A DNA stretch of 64,000 nucleotides. Origin: Candidatus Bipolaricaulis sibiricus. Its GTDB lineage: Bacteria > Bipolaricaulota > Bipolaricaulia > Bipolaricaulales > Bipolaricaulaceae. The stretch is taken from positions 1,294,153 to 1,358,152 of the forward strand of contig CP034928.1 of assembly GCA_004102645.1 (NCBI GenBank), given 5' to 3'. Numbering within the stretch: position 1 is the stretch's first letter; each line of letters begins with the position of its first letter. Shown piece by piece: positions 51,536-61,400 of the stretch. The notes beneath the pieces are model-generated. The model had not been told where the DNA came from. It saw only the letters and a list, made by a program, of their open reading frames with translations, and did no database searches. A program made the translations under genes and the position numbers.

Positions 51536-53472
51536 AACGCGCGCTTTTGCTGGTGCTGATCGCCGTGCTCGGCACGTCAAGCTTCGCTCTTGCTGACTGC
51601 ACGGCTGGCTTCGAGTACGAGTTTGGAAAACGGGAGGTCTCCCTTTCCGTACCGGCCAAACTGGTGCGGAAGGTCGTGAAGACGGTGCCCGTCGTTGGAC
51701 AGATCCTCAGTCTGTTCAAGGTGGAGATCACCTTCCTGGAGACGTGGCGCGTTGCCGAGGCGGTTTGTAGATGTAAACCATGTTGCGAGGCCCCGAGCTT
51801 TCAGTACTTGGGGGTGACCATTAGGGCTGCTGCAGAAGGCATTGTGTGGTTTGACACGTTGACGGCCACCCAGCCTGGCGAAAGCCCGCCCGTTGATCCG
51901 AAGCGATCGTGTTCGATCTGGACCACATTCCGGGAGTACCGCGCAGGGACGAAGGTCGAGCTCGCGTGGAATCTTCCCATCGAGATCAAGGAAACCCTGC
52001 TGCAGATCAGCGAGTGGGTGGACTGCAAGTGCACCGAAAACCCTGAATGCGAGGGCAACGCGCCGCCAGAAGTTCGCGTCTTCGACCCAACTAAAATCGT
52101 GATGAACTACGGGGAGGAGGCGGAGTTCTACGTCAGTGCATACGATCCAGGACCCCGTCCAAATCTGTTGGACTTCAGTGAGGTGGCAGAGGCAGCAGGC
52201 TGCCTCACCGCCTATTGTGTTGAACAGAACATCTACGAAGGTCAGTACGGCTTGGCGACGTACCGTGTGTCCTACACCGGCGAGGAGGAGCTCATCAAGA
52301 GCTGCGCTGAAGCTGTAGCTAGCGACAGGTGCGGCAGCGTAGGTGGAGCCCGTGTCGACGTGTACATCAACTATCCGCCTGAGATCCGCCTGGACCCGGA
52401 TAGTCGTTGGTTCGGCAGCGAATACAGGGCCTTCTTCAGGATCCGCGATCCGAACTTGCGGGGCTGCCCCGATCCATGGGAGGCGATCAACCTTTCGGTC
52501 GAGGATCCCAGCTGTGGCACATATTCTCTCTCCAAAGAGCAGATCAGCTGTAACTGGGCTGATGTCGAGGAGGCTTCGGGAGCGGCCGTCGTCGTGTTTT
52601 ACCCGCAACCGGACTGCTGCAACCGGAGCTTCACCCTTGTGGCGCAGGACCTCTCCAGGCAGTCGGACAAGATTACAGTGCAAATCCCAGACCAGGGGCC
52701 GGTGGCCGAGGTGGTTATAAATCCGCAGACCTTTCGGCTGAAGCCAGGAGAAATGGCAGAAGCCCGTGTGAGCTGCGAAGGTGATCCCAACGGGCACACA
52801 GTCACGCTGTCCAAAGAGTCGGGGCCAGGACTTTTCGAGTCCAAGACTGGGCGGGGGCGGCTCAGAGGCACCTGGAGCTGGAGGGTGCCCGGGCGCTACT
52901 TGGGCAGCCCCTGGCAGCTGGTGGGCTTTCGGGCCAAGAGCTTCTGCGGCGGAAGCTCCGTTGCCTACCTCCTGGTGCATATTAGCACCCCGCCGCGGGC
53001 GTATAGTGGCTCGGTCTGGGTGAACCGGGGCGCCACCGCGCGGACCATCCTCTACGTTCAGGATCCGGACAGCTTCTCCCACAACCTCGCTTTCGACCCG
53101 CCGTCGGGGATCTCGGTGCGGGTGGTGGGCCGATCCGAGCCACGGGAGGAAGACGGCGCATGGGGCGGCCACCTCTACGAGGTCGAGGTCTCGGCGGATC
53201 AAACTTTGTGCCCTGGTACCTACGCGGTTCCGTTCACAGTGACCGACCCGGACGGGTACAAAGTCCAGGCGGCCCTCACCGTCCACGTGTGGGGCAACCG
53301 TCCTCCTGTGGCCTCTCCGCCCTACCTGCGGGGGGAGACCACGGTCACCCTCAGCCCAACGGGTGTTGTGCGCACGCCCGTGGTCTTCCAAGGATTGACG
53401 TCTGGGACCCTGACGGTGACCTTTTCACCATCAAGGGCTACGGCGCTCCGCCTATTTACGCCGCAAATTTGA
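51532..53472 (+). CDS. Secreted Ig-like partner protein, unit 3 (frameshifted at 3' end)
   Basis: A 646-residue frame, ATG overlapping the FG-GAP stop. Signal peptide MKRALLLVLIAVLGTSSFAL. A Cys-rich N-terminal half (CRCKPCCEAP, DCKCTENPEC) is followed by Ig-like segments, the GTWSWRVPGRYLGSPWQLVG module, and the shared DNA module (GATARTILYVQDPDSFSHNL, GNRPPVASPPYLRGETTVTL). Near 53390 one base is missing relative to units 4 and 5 (CCAAGGATT against CCAACCGATT), so the last 28 residues are out of frame. The rest of the gene is open in another frame from 53392 to 54188. Confidence 0.7.
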   Translation: MKRALLLVLIAVLGTSSFALADCTAGFEYEFGKREVSLSVPAKLVRKVVKTVPVVGQILSLFKVEITFLETWRVAEAVCRCKPCCEAPSFQYLGVTIRAAAEGIVWFDTLTATQPGESPPVDPKRSCSIWTTFREYRAGTKVELAWNLPIEIKETLLQISEWVDCKCTENPECEGNAPPEVRVFDPTKIVMNYGEEAEFYVSAYDPGPRPNLLDFSEVAEAAGCLTAYCVEQNIYEGQYGLATYRVSYTGEEELIKSCAEAVASDRCGSVGGARVDVYINYPPEIRLDPDSRWFGSEYRAFFRIRDPNLRGCPDPWEAINLSVEDPSCGTYSLSKEQISCNWADVEEASGAAVVVFYPQPDCCNRSFTLVAQDLSRQSDKITVQIPDQGPVAEVVINPQTFRLKPGEMAEARVSCEGDPNGHTVTLSKESGPGLFESKTGRGRLRGTWSWRVPGRYLGSPWQLVGFRAKSFCGGSSVAYLLVHISTPPRAYSGSVWVNRGATARTILYVQDPDSFSHNLAFDPPSGISVRVVGRSEPREEDGAWGGHLYEVEVSADQTLCPGTYAVPFTVTDPDGYKVQAALTVHVWGNRPPVASPPYLRGETTVTLSPTGVVRTPVVFQGLTSGTLTVTFSPSRATALRLFTPQI

Positions 53473-54188
53473 GTGCGTTCTTGGGTTCGCTTGTGGCCCT
53501 CTACACACCAGGCGGGCTCACCGAGGAGGACCTTTGCAGAGCCGTGCGGGAAAGGGATGTGTATGTAGACGAGTTCTCCCTGACCCTGCAGGACAAGTGT
53601 GGTGCCACCACCAAGATTCCAGCCATTGTCACCATAAGGGTGGAGGACAAGGTCCCGCCCAAGATCGTCTACCCGGCCCAGAACCGCACCGTGGAATGTG
53701 ACGGTCAGGGAAACACCGCCGAGCTTTCCGCCTGGCTGGCAAGCCATGGTGGGGCCTGGGCGTTTGACAACTGCTGTGACGTGACATGGACAAATGACTA
53801 TAGTCCTGAGAATTTTGTTTACACCTGTGGGAAAGCAGGTTCGGTCACCGTGACGTTCACCGCGACGGACTGTGCTGGGAACAGCTCCCCCACCACTGCC
53901 ACGTTCCAGATCGTGGATATCAAAAAGCCCTGGTGGGACCAGCCGATGCCCGGGGACCTTGTGGTGGAATGTGACCAAGTGCCCAAGCCACCTCCGGTGA
54001 GGGCCTTGGATATCTGTGATCCCGAGGTGGAGGGGAGCTTCCAAGAGATCCGCTGGCCTTTCCCCTGGCTTCTTGAGCTCCTGTGGAATACTGTGGCAGG
54101 CGAAGGTAGCAAGACACACCTTGGCCGGGCCGTCAACTTGGCCAAGAAAAAGTACACCCGGAGAAATCTGGGAAGGAGGTTAGGATGA
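53392..54188 (+). pseudogene. Out-of-frame 3' part of the unit 3 partner gene (module copy B)
   Basis: In the shifted frame this encodes DVWDPDGDLFTIKGYGAPPI, YAANLSAFLGSLVALYTPGG, CDGQGNTAELSAWLASHGGA and CGKAGSVTVTFTATDCAGNS, about nine in ten bases identical to unit 5. A second HYR-like domain begins (PMPGDLVVECDQVPKPPPVR) but soon changes to unrelated sequence and stops. The TGA overlaps the ATG of unit 4, so the original gene was translationally coupled to it. Confidence 0.65.
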
Positions 54189-55609
54189 AACGAGTGTCAA
54201 GGTGGTGGTGCAGCAGATGGGACGTTGCCATGTTCCTGACCAGAGGCGTTGTCATCTGCGGGTTGGCTCTCCTGTCCCCACACGATGGTACCTCAGCTTC
54301 GGATAAGACTTTGCATCTCTCCTCTTGGGACGTTGTCACGTTCCAATTCCCAATTGGCGAACCAGTTGTCATGGCTGCTGGGGACTTCAATAGAGACGGA
54401 TCCGATGACTTATTTCTCGTTACCGCGATCAAGCGCCCGAGACTGGTCTTCGGAGCCCTGGGACCTGAATTCTTGCCGAGCGATGAACACGAGATACGGT
54501 TCTTCATCCTCTCATGGCGGGCAGAAGAGCCAGAAGAACCTTATCTGATCAGCACATTGCCAGCTTCCAACCAGCAGGTCGGTCTGGATAAGCCACTTGT
54601 AGCCGACCTTGACAGAGATGGCTATCAAGACGTCGTGGTTCTTTTGAGCATAGGCCCCATTTCGGCACCACCCGCTCTGTTTGATCTCGAGAACATTAAG
54701 ACCCAGCTCGTGATCTTCTGGAATGAAGGGGACGGCACCTTCGTCCAAGATCGAATACCAGTCGAGCTATTGCCCATTCCCGCATATCACGTCCCTACCC
54801 TTTTCGCATTGGGCGACTTCAACTCTGATGATCTACTGGACATCGCGTGTCTTGACTCCCGCAATCTCCGTCTGCAAGTCTTCTACAACAAGGGAAACCG
54901 TAGCTTCACGGGCCCGGAGTTTGTGCTGCTTGGACACACTGATGATGCATGTATCCCTGTCGCGATGAATCTTCATTCTGCCCGGGTAGATGAGACGAGG
55001 CAAGGTGACGATATTGTCGTTAGCGGACCCTGCTACCATGCTGAAGACAACTTCGACCACTTCATCCGTGTGATCTTCTCCTGTGGGACAGACTGCTGGG
55101 AGGCGTCTCCTCTTCTTCTGGCGGACGTACAGATGCAGAGTTTCCAGGATGCACTATGGGATATCGCGATCGAGGACGTTGATGGCGATGAGCACATGGA
55201 TATTCTCCTTCTTGGCCAACTTGGCGCTGCAGAAGCTAAACCACAGATCCCCAGGCCAGCACCTTCTCTCATGGACATCTACCTATTGCCTGGGGATGGT
55301 CGCGGGCAGTTTGGACCACCGCGTTTTCTCGGATGGAGCGAGATGGGGCGTTTCCTCTTCGTCGACTCCCAGCCAGAGGGGGAGTGGGGCGTTACCATTG
55401 TTGTTCTCACTGAAAACGTGGTTTGGCCGGCCATTGTCGTACACATATCCAGCGACTTCTCACAGGTGTCCTCAACCACACTCTATGGGCGGGGGTATGT
55501 GATCGATGGCGCCGTGATCAACAAAGGGACGAGTCGTGAGCTGGTACTGCTGGCTTCACTGGATCTTGAGAGCGAGGTCACGCTCGTCAACGTGGTGCGG
55601 GGGTGGTGA
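54185..55609 (+). CDS. Secreted FG-GAP protein, unit 4
   Basis: A 474-residue FG-GAP protein shorter and more AT-rich than units 1 and 3. GGAAGGAGGTTAGG precedes the ATG. An N-terminal hydrophobic stretch (FLTRGVVICGLALLSPHDG) acts as signal. Repeat motifs are DFNRDGSDDLFLV, DLDRDGYQDVVVL, DFNSDDLLDIACL and DVDGDEHMDILLL. The lower GC suggests a different history from unit 3. The stop lies 2 bases before the partner ATG. Confidence 0.8.
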   Translation: MKRVSRWWCSRWDVAMFLTRGVVICGLALLSPHDGTSASDKTLHLSSWDVVTFQFPIGEPVVMAAGDFNRDGSDDLFLVTAIKRPRLVFGALGPEFLPSDEHEIRFFILSWRAEEPEEPYLISTLPASNQQVGLDKPLVADLDRDGYQDVVVLLSIGPISAPPALFDLENIKTQLVIFWNEGDGTFVQDRIPVELLPIPAYHVPTLFALGDFNSDDLLDIACLDSRNLRLQVFYNKGNRSFTGPEFVLLGHTDDACIPVAMNLHSARVDETRQGDDIVVSGPCYHAEDNFDHFIRVIFSCGTDCWEASPLLLADVQMQSFQDALWDIAIEDVDGDEHMDILLLGQLGAAEAKPQIPRPAPSLMDIYLLPGDGRGQFGPPRFLGWSEMGRFLFVDSQPEGEWGVTIVVLTENVVWPAIVVHISSDFSQVSSTTLYGRGYVIDGAVINKGTSRELVLLASLDLESEVTLVNVVRGW

Positions 55610-55611
55610 CG

Positions 55612-56997
55612 ATGACCCAGCGCATTCTAGTGCTAACCGTGATTTTCGCCTTCATCGGAAGCTCCGGAGCCTTTGGCGGGGATTGTCCTCGGGTCTGTCC
55701 AGGCGACTGTTCTGTGTGGCGGGCGTTCTGGCGCGACGTACGGGATCCTGTGCTTGGAGTCACAAGGGTACAGTGCATAGAAGCAAAGTGTCCCCTGACA
55801 CCGTGGTGCTTCGAGGTCTTGACAGTTCTTCAGCTCCCCTTTCCCCCGTTCAACTCGGTGAAGTACTACGTGTTTGGAGGACTGGTGGATGAGACAACGA
55901 GGGACTTTACTCCAGACCCGGGCATCACGGCGAAGGTGCGGGATGGGGTTGCAACCGTCTGCGTTTCGGGCGGGTATGAATGGCCAATTGTACTCCCCGG
56001 TATCGGTGGTGCTGCTGGAAAAGCGGCTGTTTTCCGAATCCCTATTGGGCACCTAGAGGGTACTGCTTGCATGGGGGAGTGTTTTTGCACCGACTTTAGG
56101 TGGCTACCTCCTTTCGTGTGGGTATCCTCCATACCTATGGAATCACCTAATAATAGGTGGAAGGAGTGGAAGATCGACGTAAGAGCTTCTGATCCGAACA
56201 GCGACATCTTATGCGTCTGGCATAAACTTATCACCTCTGTCCCGCCCGCTCCTGAGATCACGTATACACCAGAAGCTGAGCTTACCCATCAACCGTACTT
56301 CGTGGGCGACTGTTCGTATTCGTTTAGCCTCAAGCTACCTTGTTCTACTGAACCCGCTTCCGCGGCGGTCATCGCTTGGGCCAAAGACGCGAAAGGCCTG
56401 GAGGGGAAAAGGTTACATATAATCGACGTAGCGGGCAACAGGCCCCCTGCAGCTTCCTTGCCCTACCTGCAGGGGGAGACCACGGTCACCCTCACCCCAA
56501 CGGGCGTTGTCCGCACGCCCGTGGTGTTCCAACCGATCAACGTTTGGGACCCCGACGGCGACCTTTTTACCATCAAGGGCTACGGCACTCCACCCATTTA
56601 CGCCGAAAACTTTGGTGCTTTCTTGGGCTCGCTTGTGGCCCTCTACACACCGGGCAGGCTCACCGAGGAGGACCTTTGCAGAGCCGTGCGGGAAAGGGAT
56701 GTGTATGTAGACGAGTTCTCCCTGACCCTGCAGGACAAGTGCGGGGCGGAGACGGAGATCCCGGCCAGGGTGGTGATCCATGTGGAGGACAAGGTCCCGC
56801 CCGAAATCGTCTACCCGGCTCGCCACCTCACCGTGGAGTGCAACAGGCAAACCAATCCAGCCGAGCTTTCCGCCTGGCTGGGCAGCCATGGTGGGGGTCC
56901 TGGCCGTGGCCAACCGCCTATCCCACCACTTGGACGGACGACCACCACCCAGACAAGTTCGTGCGCACCCGCGGGAGCGCTGGGCGCATTAAGGTAA
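55612..56997 (+). CDS. Secreted HYR/Ig-like partner, unit 4 (frameshifted and truncated, module copy C)
   Basis: A 461-residue frame with signal peptide TQRILVLTVIFAFIGSSGAF and Cys-containing N-terminal domains that are not shared with other units. From about 56430 the common module begins (GNRPPAASLPYLQGETTVTL, VWDPDGDLFTIKGYGTPPIY, TEEDLCRAVRERDVYVDEFS) and is in frame through the site broken in units 2 and 3. At about 56892 two extra bases appear after AGCCATGGTGGGG, and the homologous sequence (TWTDDHHPDKFV) continues in another frame to about 57000. The annotated C-terminus, GPGRGQPPIPPLGRTTTTQT, is therefore probably a frameshift product. Confidence 0.65.
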   Translation: MTQRILVLTVIFAFIGSSGAFGGDCPRVCPGDCSVWRAFWRDVRDPVLGVTRVQCIEAKCPLTPWCFEVLTVLQLPFPPFNSVKYYVFGGLVDETTRDFTPDPGITAKVRDGVATVCVSGGYEWPIVLPGIGGAAGKAAVFRIPIGHLEGTACMGECFCTDFRWLPPFVWVSSIPMESPNNRWKEWKIDVRASDPNSDILCVWHKLITSVPPAPEITYTPEAELTHQPYFVGDCSYSFSLKLPCSTEPASAAVIAWAKDAKGLEGKRLHIIDVAGNRPPAASLPYLQGETTVTLTPTGVVRTPVVFQPINVWDPDGDLFTIKGYGTPPIYAENFGAFLGSLVALYTPGRLTEEDLCRAVRERDVYVDEFSLTLQDKCGAETEIPARVVIHVEDKVPPEIVYPARHLTVECNRQTNPAELSAWLGSHGGGPGRGQPPIPPLGRTTTTQTSSCAPAGALGALR

Positions 56998-57006
56998 AAA
57001 GTACGC

Positions 57007-57034
57007 TACACTCCGCTGGGCAAGATCAGCGGAG
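57007..57034 (+). promoter_or_regulatory. -10 box and start-site hairpin of unit 5
   Basis: TACACT (57007-57012) in the context GTACGCTACACT, which is also found at 42849-42860 before unit 1. An 8-bp hairpin CTCCGCTG/CAGCGGAG (57011-57034) lies at the expected transcript start. No good -35. Confidence 0.35.
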
Positions 57035-57099
57035 CGTCCCGTAGCCGAGAGGCCAAAAAGGAGCGCTATTCGGCAAGCAGGGTCGGAAAGGAGGTTGAG

Positions 57100-58398
57100 A
57101 TGCGAGGGAACCGCGTTGCGGGGCAATGTGGTGGTGGGACAAGGGGCCGGGCGATGACCACGTCGACCATTTTGCAGGCTAGGGCGCTGAGGGCAGTGAC
57201 ATCCATGGTGCTTGTTGGCCTGCTGCTGGTCTACACTGGCAATGCGGGCCAGCAAGGAGAAGAAGACGAAGATCTCCTTCCAGTGAAGCCTGCTAGCTAT
57301 TCTCCCGTTGAGCTCGATGTAGGCCAACCCATGTTTGTCGCGGCTGGCGACATAGATGGGGACGGCCATGTAGACCTCGTGCTTTTGTCATTCTTCGTAT
57401 TGGAGGAAGGACAAGTTAAGACTCAGGTCCACTTCATCAAGGTGGACTGGGCAACAGGAGTTGCACATACACGTCTGCTTTACACCACCGAACATCTTGC
57501 GCCATACGCTCTTGCGCCGTACGCTGCTATCACCGACTTTGACGGCGACGGGCACCCCGATGTTGTTCTCTTCGACAACGGAGGCGGGGCGTTCGTTGTG
57601 CTGTGGGGAGACGGGCACGGATCGTTCGAGAAGGACTCCATTGTGCTGGATCGGCACGGCTTCGTCGGGAACTTCGCGGTCGCTGACCTTGACGGTGACG
57701 GATACGAGGACCTTGTGTTCGGGGATCATCTCCTCGGCTACGTGCAGATTCTGTGGGGGGAGGGCCGCCTGGGGTCAGCCAGAACTTCAGCCTACGCCTT
57801 CCCCGCTGGCCGCTATCCGGCGAGCGTCGTGACCGGTGACTTCACGGGCGACGGGCGTCTCGAAGTGGCGACCTTGGGTCTTCGGGCTGATGAGATGGGT
57901 TGGGTCTACTTCGTGGCTCTCTTCTCTGTCGATGGAAGCCGCCAGCTCAGCTTGCTCAGCACAACGGAGATTGGGGAGCCAGATCCCGTGGCTTTTGGAG
58001 TACCATTGGCAGCCGGTGATTATGACCGCGACGGGCATCTTGATCTGTTAACGGCGCGAAGCGAGCACGGGTACGTGTTGCTAGGCCGCGGAGACGGGAC
58101 CTTCGTTGTCGAGGAGGTCTACTGGCTCCTTGGCGAAAAGCTCGTTTCCCAGATGGTCCTCGCCGACCTCGACGGCGACGGATGCCTCAACGATATCGTC
58201 GTTGGTCAGGGATCAGCCCGGGTCTGGATCATGACCGGCTGCTATGGTGAGAGTGGGTACGGGGTAGTGGCCCCGGTGATTGGGCTTCCTGTTTCGGTCG
58301 TCGTTGCAGACGTAGACAGAGATGGCACACTGGACGTCGTTGTCGCGAGCAACTCGCTGCTGGGATCAACATACCTTGAAGTGTTCTTGGGGGATTAA
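57100..58398 (+). CDS. Secreted FG-GAP (seven-repeat) protein, unit 5
   Basis: A 432-residue exported protein with seven recognisable FG-GAP calcium-loop motifs, the number expected for one seven-bladed propeller: DIDGDGHVDLVLL, DFDGDGHPDVVLF, DLDGDGYEDLVFG, DFTGDGRLEVATL, DYDRDGHLDLLTA, DLDGDGCLNDIVV and DVDRDGTLDVVVA. AAAGGAGGTTGAG precedes the ATG. The hydrophobic signal core (VTSMVLVGLLLVYTGNAG) starts about 32 residues in, so an internal ATG at 57154 is an alternative start. The partner gene begins 8 bases after the stop. Confidence 0.85.
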   Translation: MRGNRVAGQCGGGTRGRAMTTSTILQARALRAVTSMVLVGLLLVYTGNAGQQGEEDEDLLPVKPASYSPVELDVGQPMFVAAGDIDGDGHVDLVLLSFFVLEEGQVKTQVHFIKVDWATGVAHTRLLYTTEHLAPYALAPYAAITDFDGDGHPDVVLFDNGGGAFVVLWGDGHGSFEKDSIVLDRHGFVGNFAVADLDGDGYEDLVFGDHLLGYVQILWGEGRLGSARTSAYAFPAGRYPASVVTGDFTGDGRLEVATLGLRADEMGWVYFVALFSVDGSRQLSLLSTTEIGEPDPVAFGVPLAAGDYDRDGHLDLLTARSEHGYVLLGRGDGTFVVEEVYWLLGEKLVSQMVLADLDGDGCLNDIVVGQGSARVWIMTGCYGESGYGVVAPVIGLPVSVVVADVDRDGTLDVVVASNSLLGSTYLEVFLGD

Positions 58399-58406
58399 GG
58401 AGGCCG

Positions 58407-61400
58407 GTGATGAAGAGCGTACTGAGCGTTGTTCTCGGTGCGTTCGTGGCCTTCGCACCGAGTTTTGACCCAGTTGTAGCTGAGGAATGCCAAGTCACCA
58501 ATCTTTCCTCGTCCCAAGACCCTCTACGGATCTACTGGAATGTGTGGTGCATAGGAACCATTCGGGAGGTGCCGGCTCAGGGGTGGTCTGTAGAAGGCAT
58601 CCACTGCTGTCTTACCGGCGTCGGGGGGCTCGCAGTGCCGATGTGCAAGTCAGAAGGTACTTATGGACATGAGAAAGTACTCGAGGTTCAATTCTCGCAT
58701 GGCTGTGCATGGGTTCCTCTTGCGGCTGAGCCATGGGGAGCTACCCCAGCCATCACGGTTCAGCCAGTTTGCTGGTGCTGTGTGGGACACTGGCCCTGTA
58801 AGGGCACAGAAGGAAGGAAGCTTGGGCTTGCAGGAGGGCAAGTCCGGACGACACACCCTCCCAGGGTGCATGCACCGAATGTGGTTCGCATAGAACGCGA
58901 TGGAGTGACCTCAATTCCAGTTCAGGTTACGGACAGCGGTGGCGATCTGATAGCGATCTACTGGACACAACCCAAGAACGGGACAGTACGGGGTGAGCAG
59001 CGCGTATTCGCTGAACCCGTCTACGAATACAGCGCCTCGCTTCAGTACCAGCCCAGTCCCTGCTGGACTGGGTGGGATAGTTTCGAAGTGCGAGCTCTTG
59101 ACGCTCGTGGAGGTCTCAGCCGGAGCGTTGTCAGACTTCGGGTGATCGATGCCCCTCCTCAGCTAGAGAAGCCCGCCCCTGTAATCGTGAGCGTCGACGG
59201 AGAACCTGTGAGGTTCGAGCTTCCGATGGCCACCGCGGCCCCGCCGTACACTTCGGATGTACTGAAGTACAGTGTGATTCGTGAGCCTTTGCACGGAGCA
59301 CTGGAAGGAAGCGGCCGCCAGTACACATTCACCCCGGATCCGTCTTACTGTGGGATTGACGTGCTGGAATACGTTGTGGAAGACCCCTGCGGAGCGCGCT
59401 CCTGCGGAAGCGTGGAGCTCGTTATTCAGCGCAGGCCGACTATCGATGGACCCAGCGAAGTCGAGGCACAGCGGAGTAGGAAAACCACGTTCGATGTAGT
59501 GGTCTACGACCCCTGCCACGGCTTTCCTCAAGTTGCTGTCACTGCGGATTCTGGAAGCTACGTGAGCGCTCTGCCGGTATTCTTGGCCCCTGCGATCGGG
59601 CTATGCTCAATTGAGTATACGTCACCTAAAGAGCTATGCGAAGATATGGTACGAGTTACCGCTACTTCACGCGCAACCGGACTCACCGCAGAGCTAGATG
59701 TGCACGTAACCGTGGTGGGCAACCAGCCGCCGCAGGCTTCGCCGCCCCACCTGCAGGGAGATACCACAGTCACCCTCACCCCAACGGGCGTTGTGCGCAC
59801 GCCCGTGGTCTTCCAACCGATTGAGGTTTGGGACCCCGACGGTGACCCCGTGACCATCGAAGGCTACGGCCTTCCGCCCATTTATGCCGCAAACTTATCC
59901 GCCTTCTTGGGTTCGCTTGTGGCCCTCTACACGCCGGGCGGGCTTACCGACGAGGACCTTTGCAGAGCTGTGCGGGAAAGGGATGTGTATGTAGACGAGT
60001 TCTCCCTGACCCTGCAGGACAAGTGTGGTGCCACCACCGAAGTTCCGGTCATCGTCACCATCAGGGTGGAGGACAAGGTCCCGCCCAAGATCGTCTACCC
60101 GGCCCAGAACCGCACCGTAGAGTGCGACGGTCAAGGGAACACCACCGAGCTTTCCGAGTGGCTGGCAAGCCATGGTGGGGCCTGGGCGTTTGACAACTGC
60201 TGTGACGTGACATGGACAAATGACTATACTCCTGACAAGTTTGTGTACAGCTGTGGGAAAGCGGGCTCGGTCACCGTAACCTTCACCGCTGCGGACTGTG
60301 CGGGAAACAAGTCCTCCACCACCGCGACCTTTACCGTTGTGGACACCACCCCACCAGAGCTGACGATACCTCCAGATGTGGACTTGGGGTGCAATCCTGC
60401 TGACACAAGCCCGCAGGCCACCGGCTGGGCCACAGCCACCGACAAGTGCGATCCAAGCCCCGCGGTGACTTACACAGACAGCGTGTCCACGCTGGGTTGC
60501 CAGGTGACCATCGAGCGAACTTGGATAGCCAGGGATTCCTGTGGAAGGGAGGCAAAAGGGGTCCAGCGCATCACCTACATCCAGGACACAGAGCCTCCAA
60601 CGCTCGTTGTTCCAGGGGATGTGACGGTGGAGTGCGACAAGGTGCCACCTGTTGGCGAGGCCACGGCGACGGACAACTGTGACCCGGCCCCGAGTGTGGA
60701 GTACTTGGGCGAGGAGCGGGTCGATGGTTCCTGCCCCTACACCTACACACTGATCCGCACCTGGCGGGCCACCGACGCTTGTGGGAATGCTGGTGAGGAG
60801 AGCCAGACGATCACGGTGGCGGACACGACGCTGCCTGTTCTCACGTGCCCGGGGAACGTGAACCTGGGATGCAACCCCAGCGACACGAGTCCAGACGTCA
60901 CGGGGTGGGCGACGGCCACGGACAACTGTGACCCGAACCCGACGGTGACGTACACCGACAGCCTCTCCACGGTGGGGTGCACGACGACGATCAGCAGGAT
61001 CTGGAGCGCTTCGGATGCGTGTGGGAACACCACGCAGTGCACGCAGGTCATCACCTACACTGCGGACACGGTTCCGCCCACGATCCACTGCCCGGGCCAC
61101 GTGTGGCGCAGCTCCAGCGAGCCGCCGGGGACCCTGGTTTGGGTGACCTTCCCCATCACCGCGAGCGACGCCTGCGACCCGAGCCCGACCCTGAGCTGCA
61201 GCCCGTCGGGCGGGCACTTCCAGGTCGGAGAGGACGCTCTGGCCCACACCAGCTGCACGGCTTGGGACGCCTGCGGGAACGAGACAAACCGGGACTGCAC
61301 GTTCTGGGTCATCGTCGAGTTCGTCTGCCCGCCTCTGTTCGCCTGGCCCGACTTCGCCGACGCTCCGGGTCATGTGTGGATCCCGGTGTTGGCCAACGAC

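Noticed and set aside
49409-51580. 723-codon open frame opposite the unit 3 FG-GAP gene
   Set aside because: Antisense shadow; the sense strand has signal peptide, repeats and a ribosome-binding site.
53370-53420. Programmed ribosomal frameshift in the unit 3 partner gene
   Set aside because: No slippery heptamer with a downstream pseudoknot was seen, and the lesion is a missing base relative to intact copies; mutation or switching fits better.
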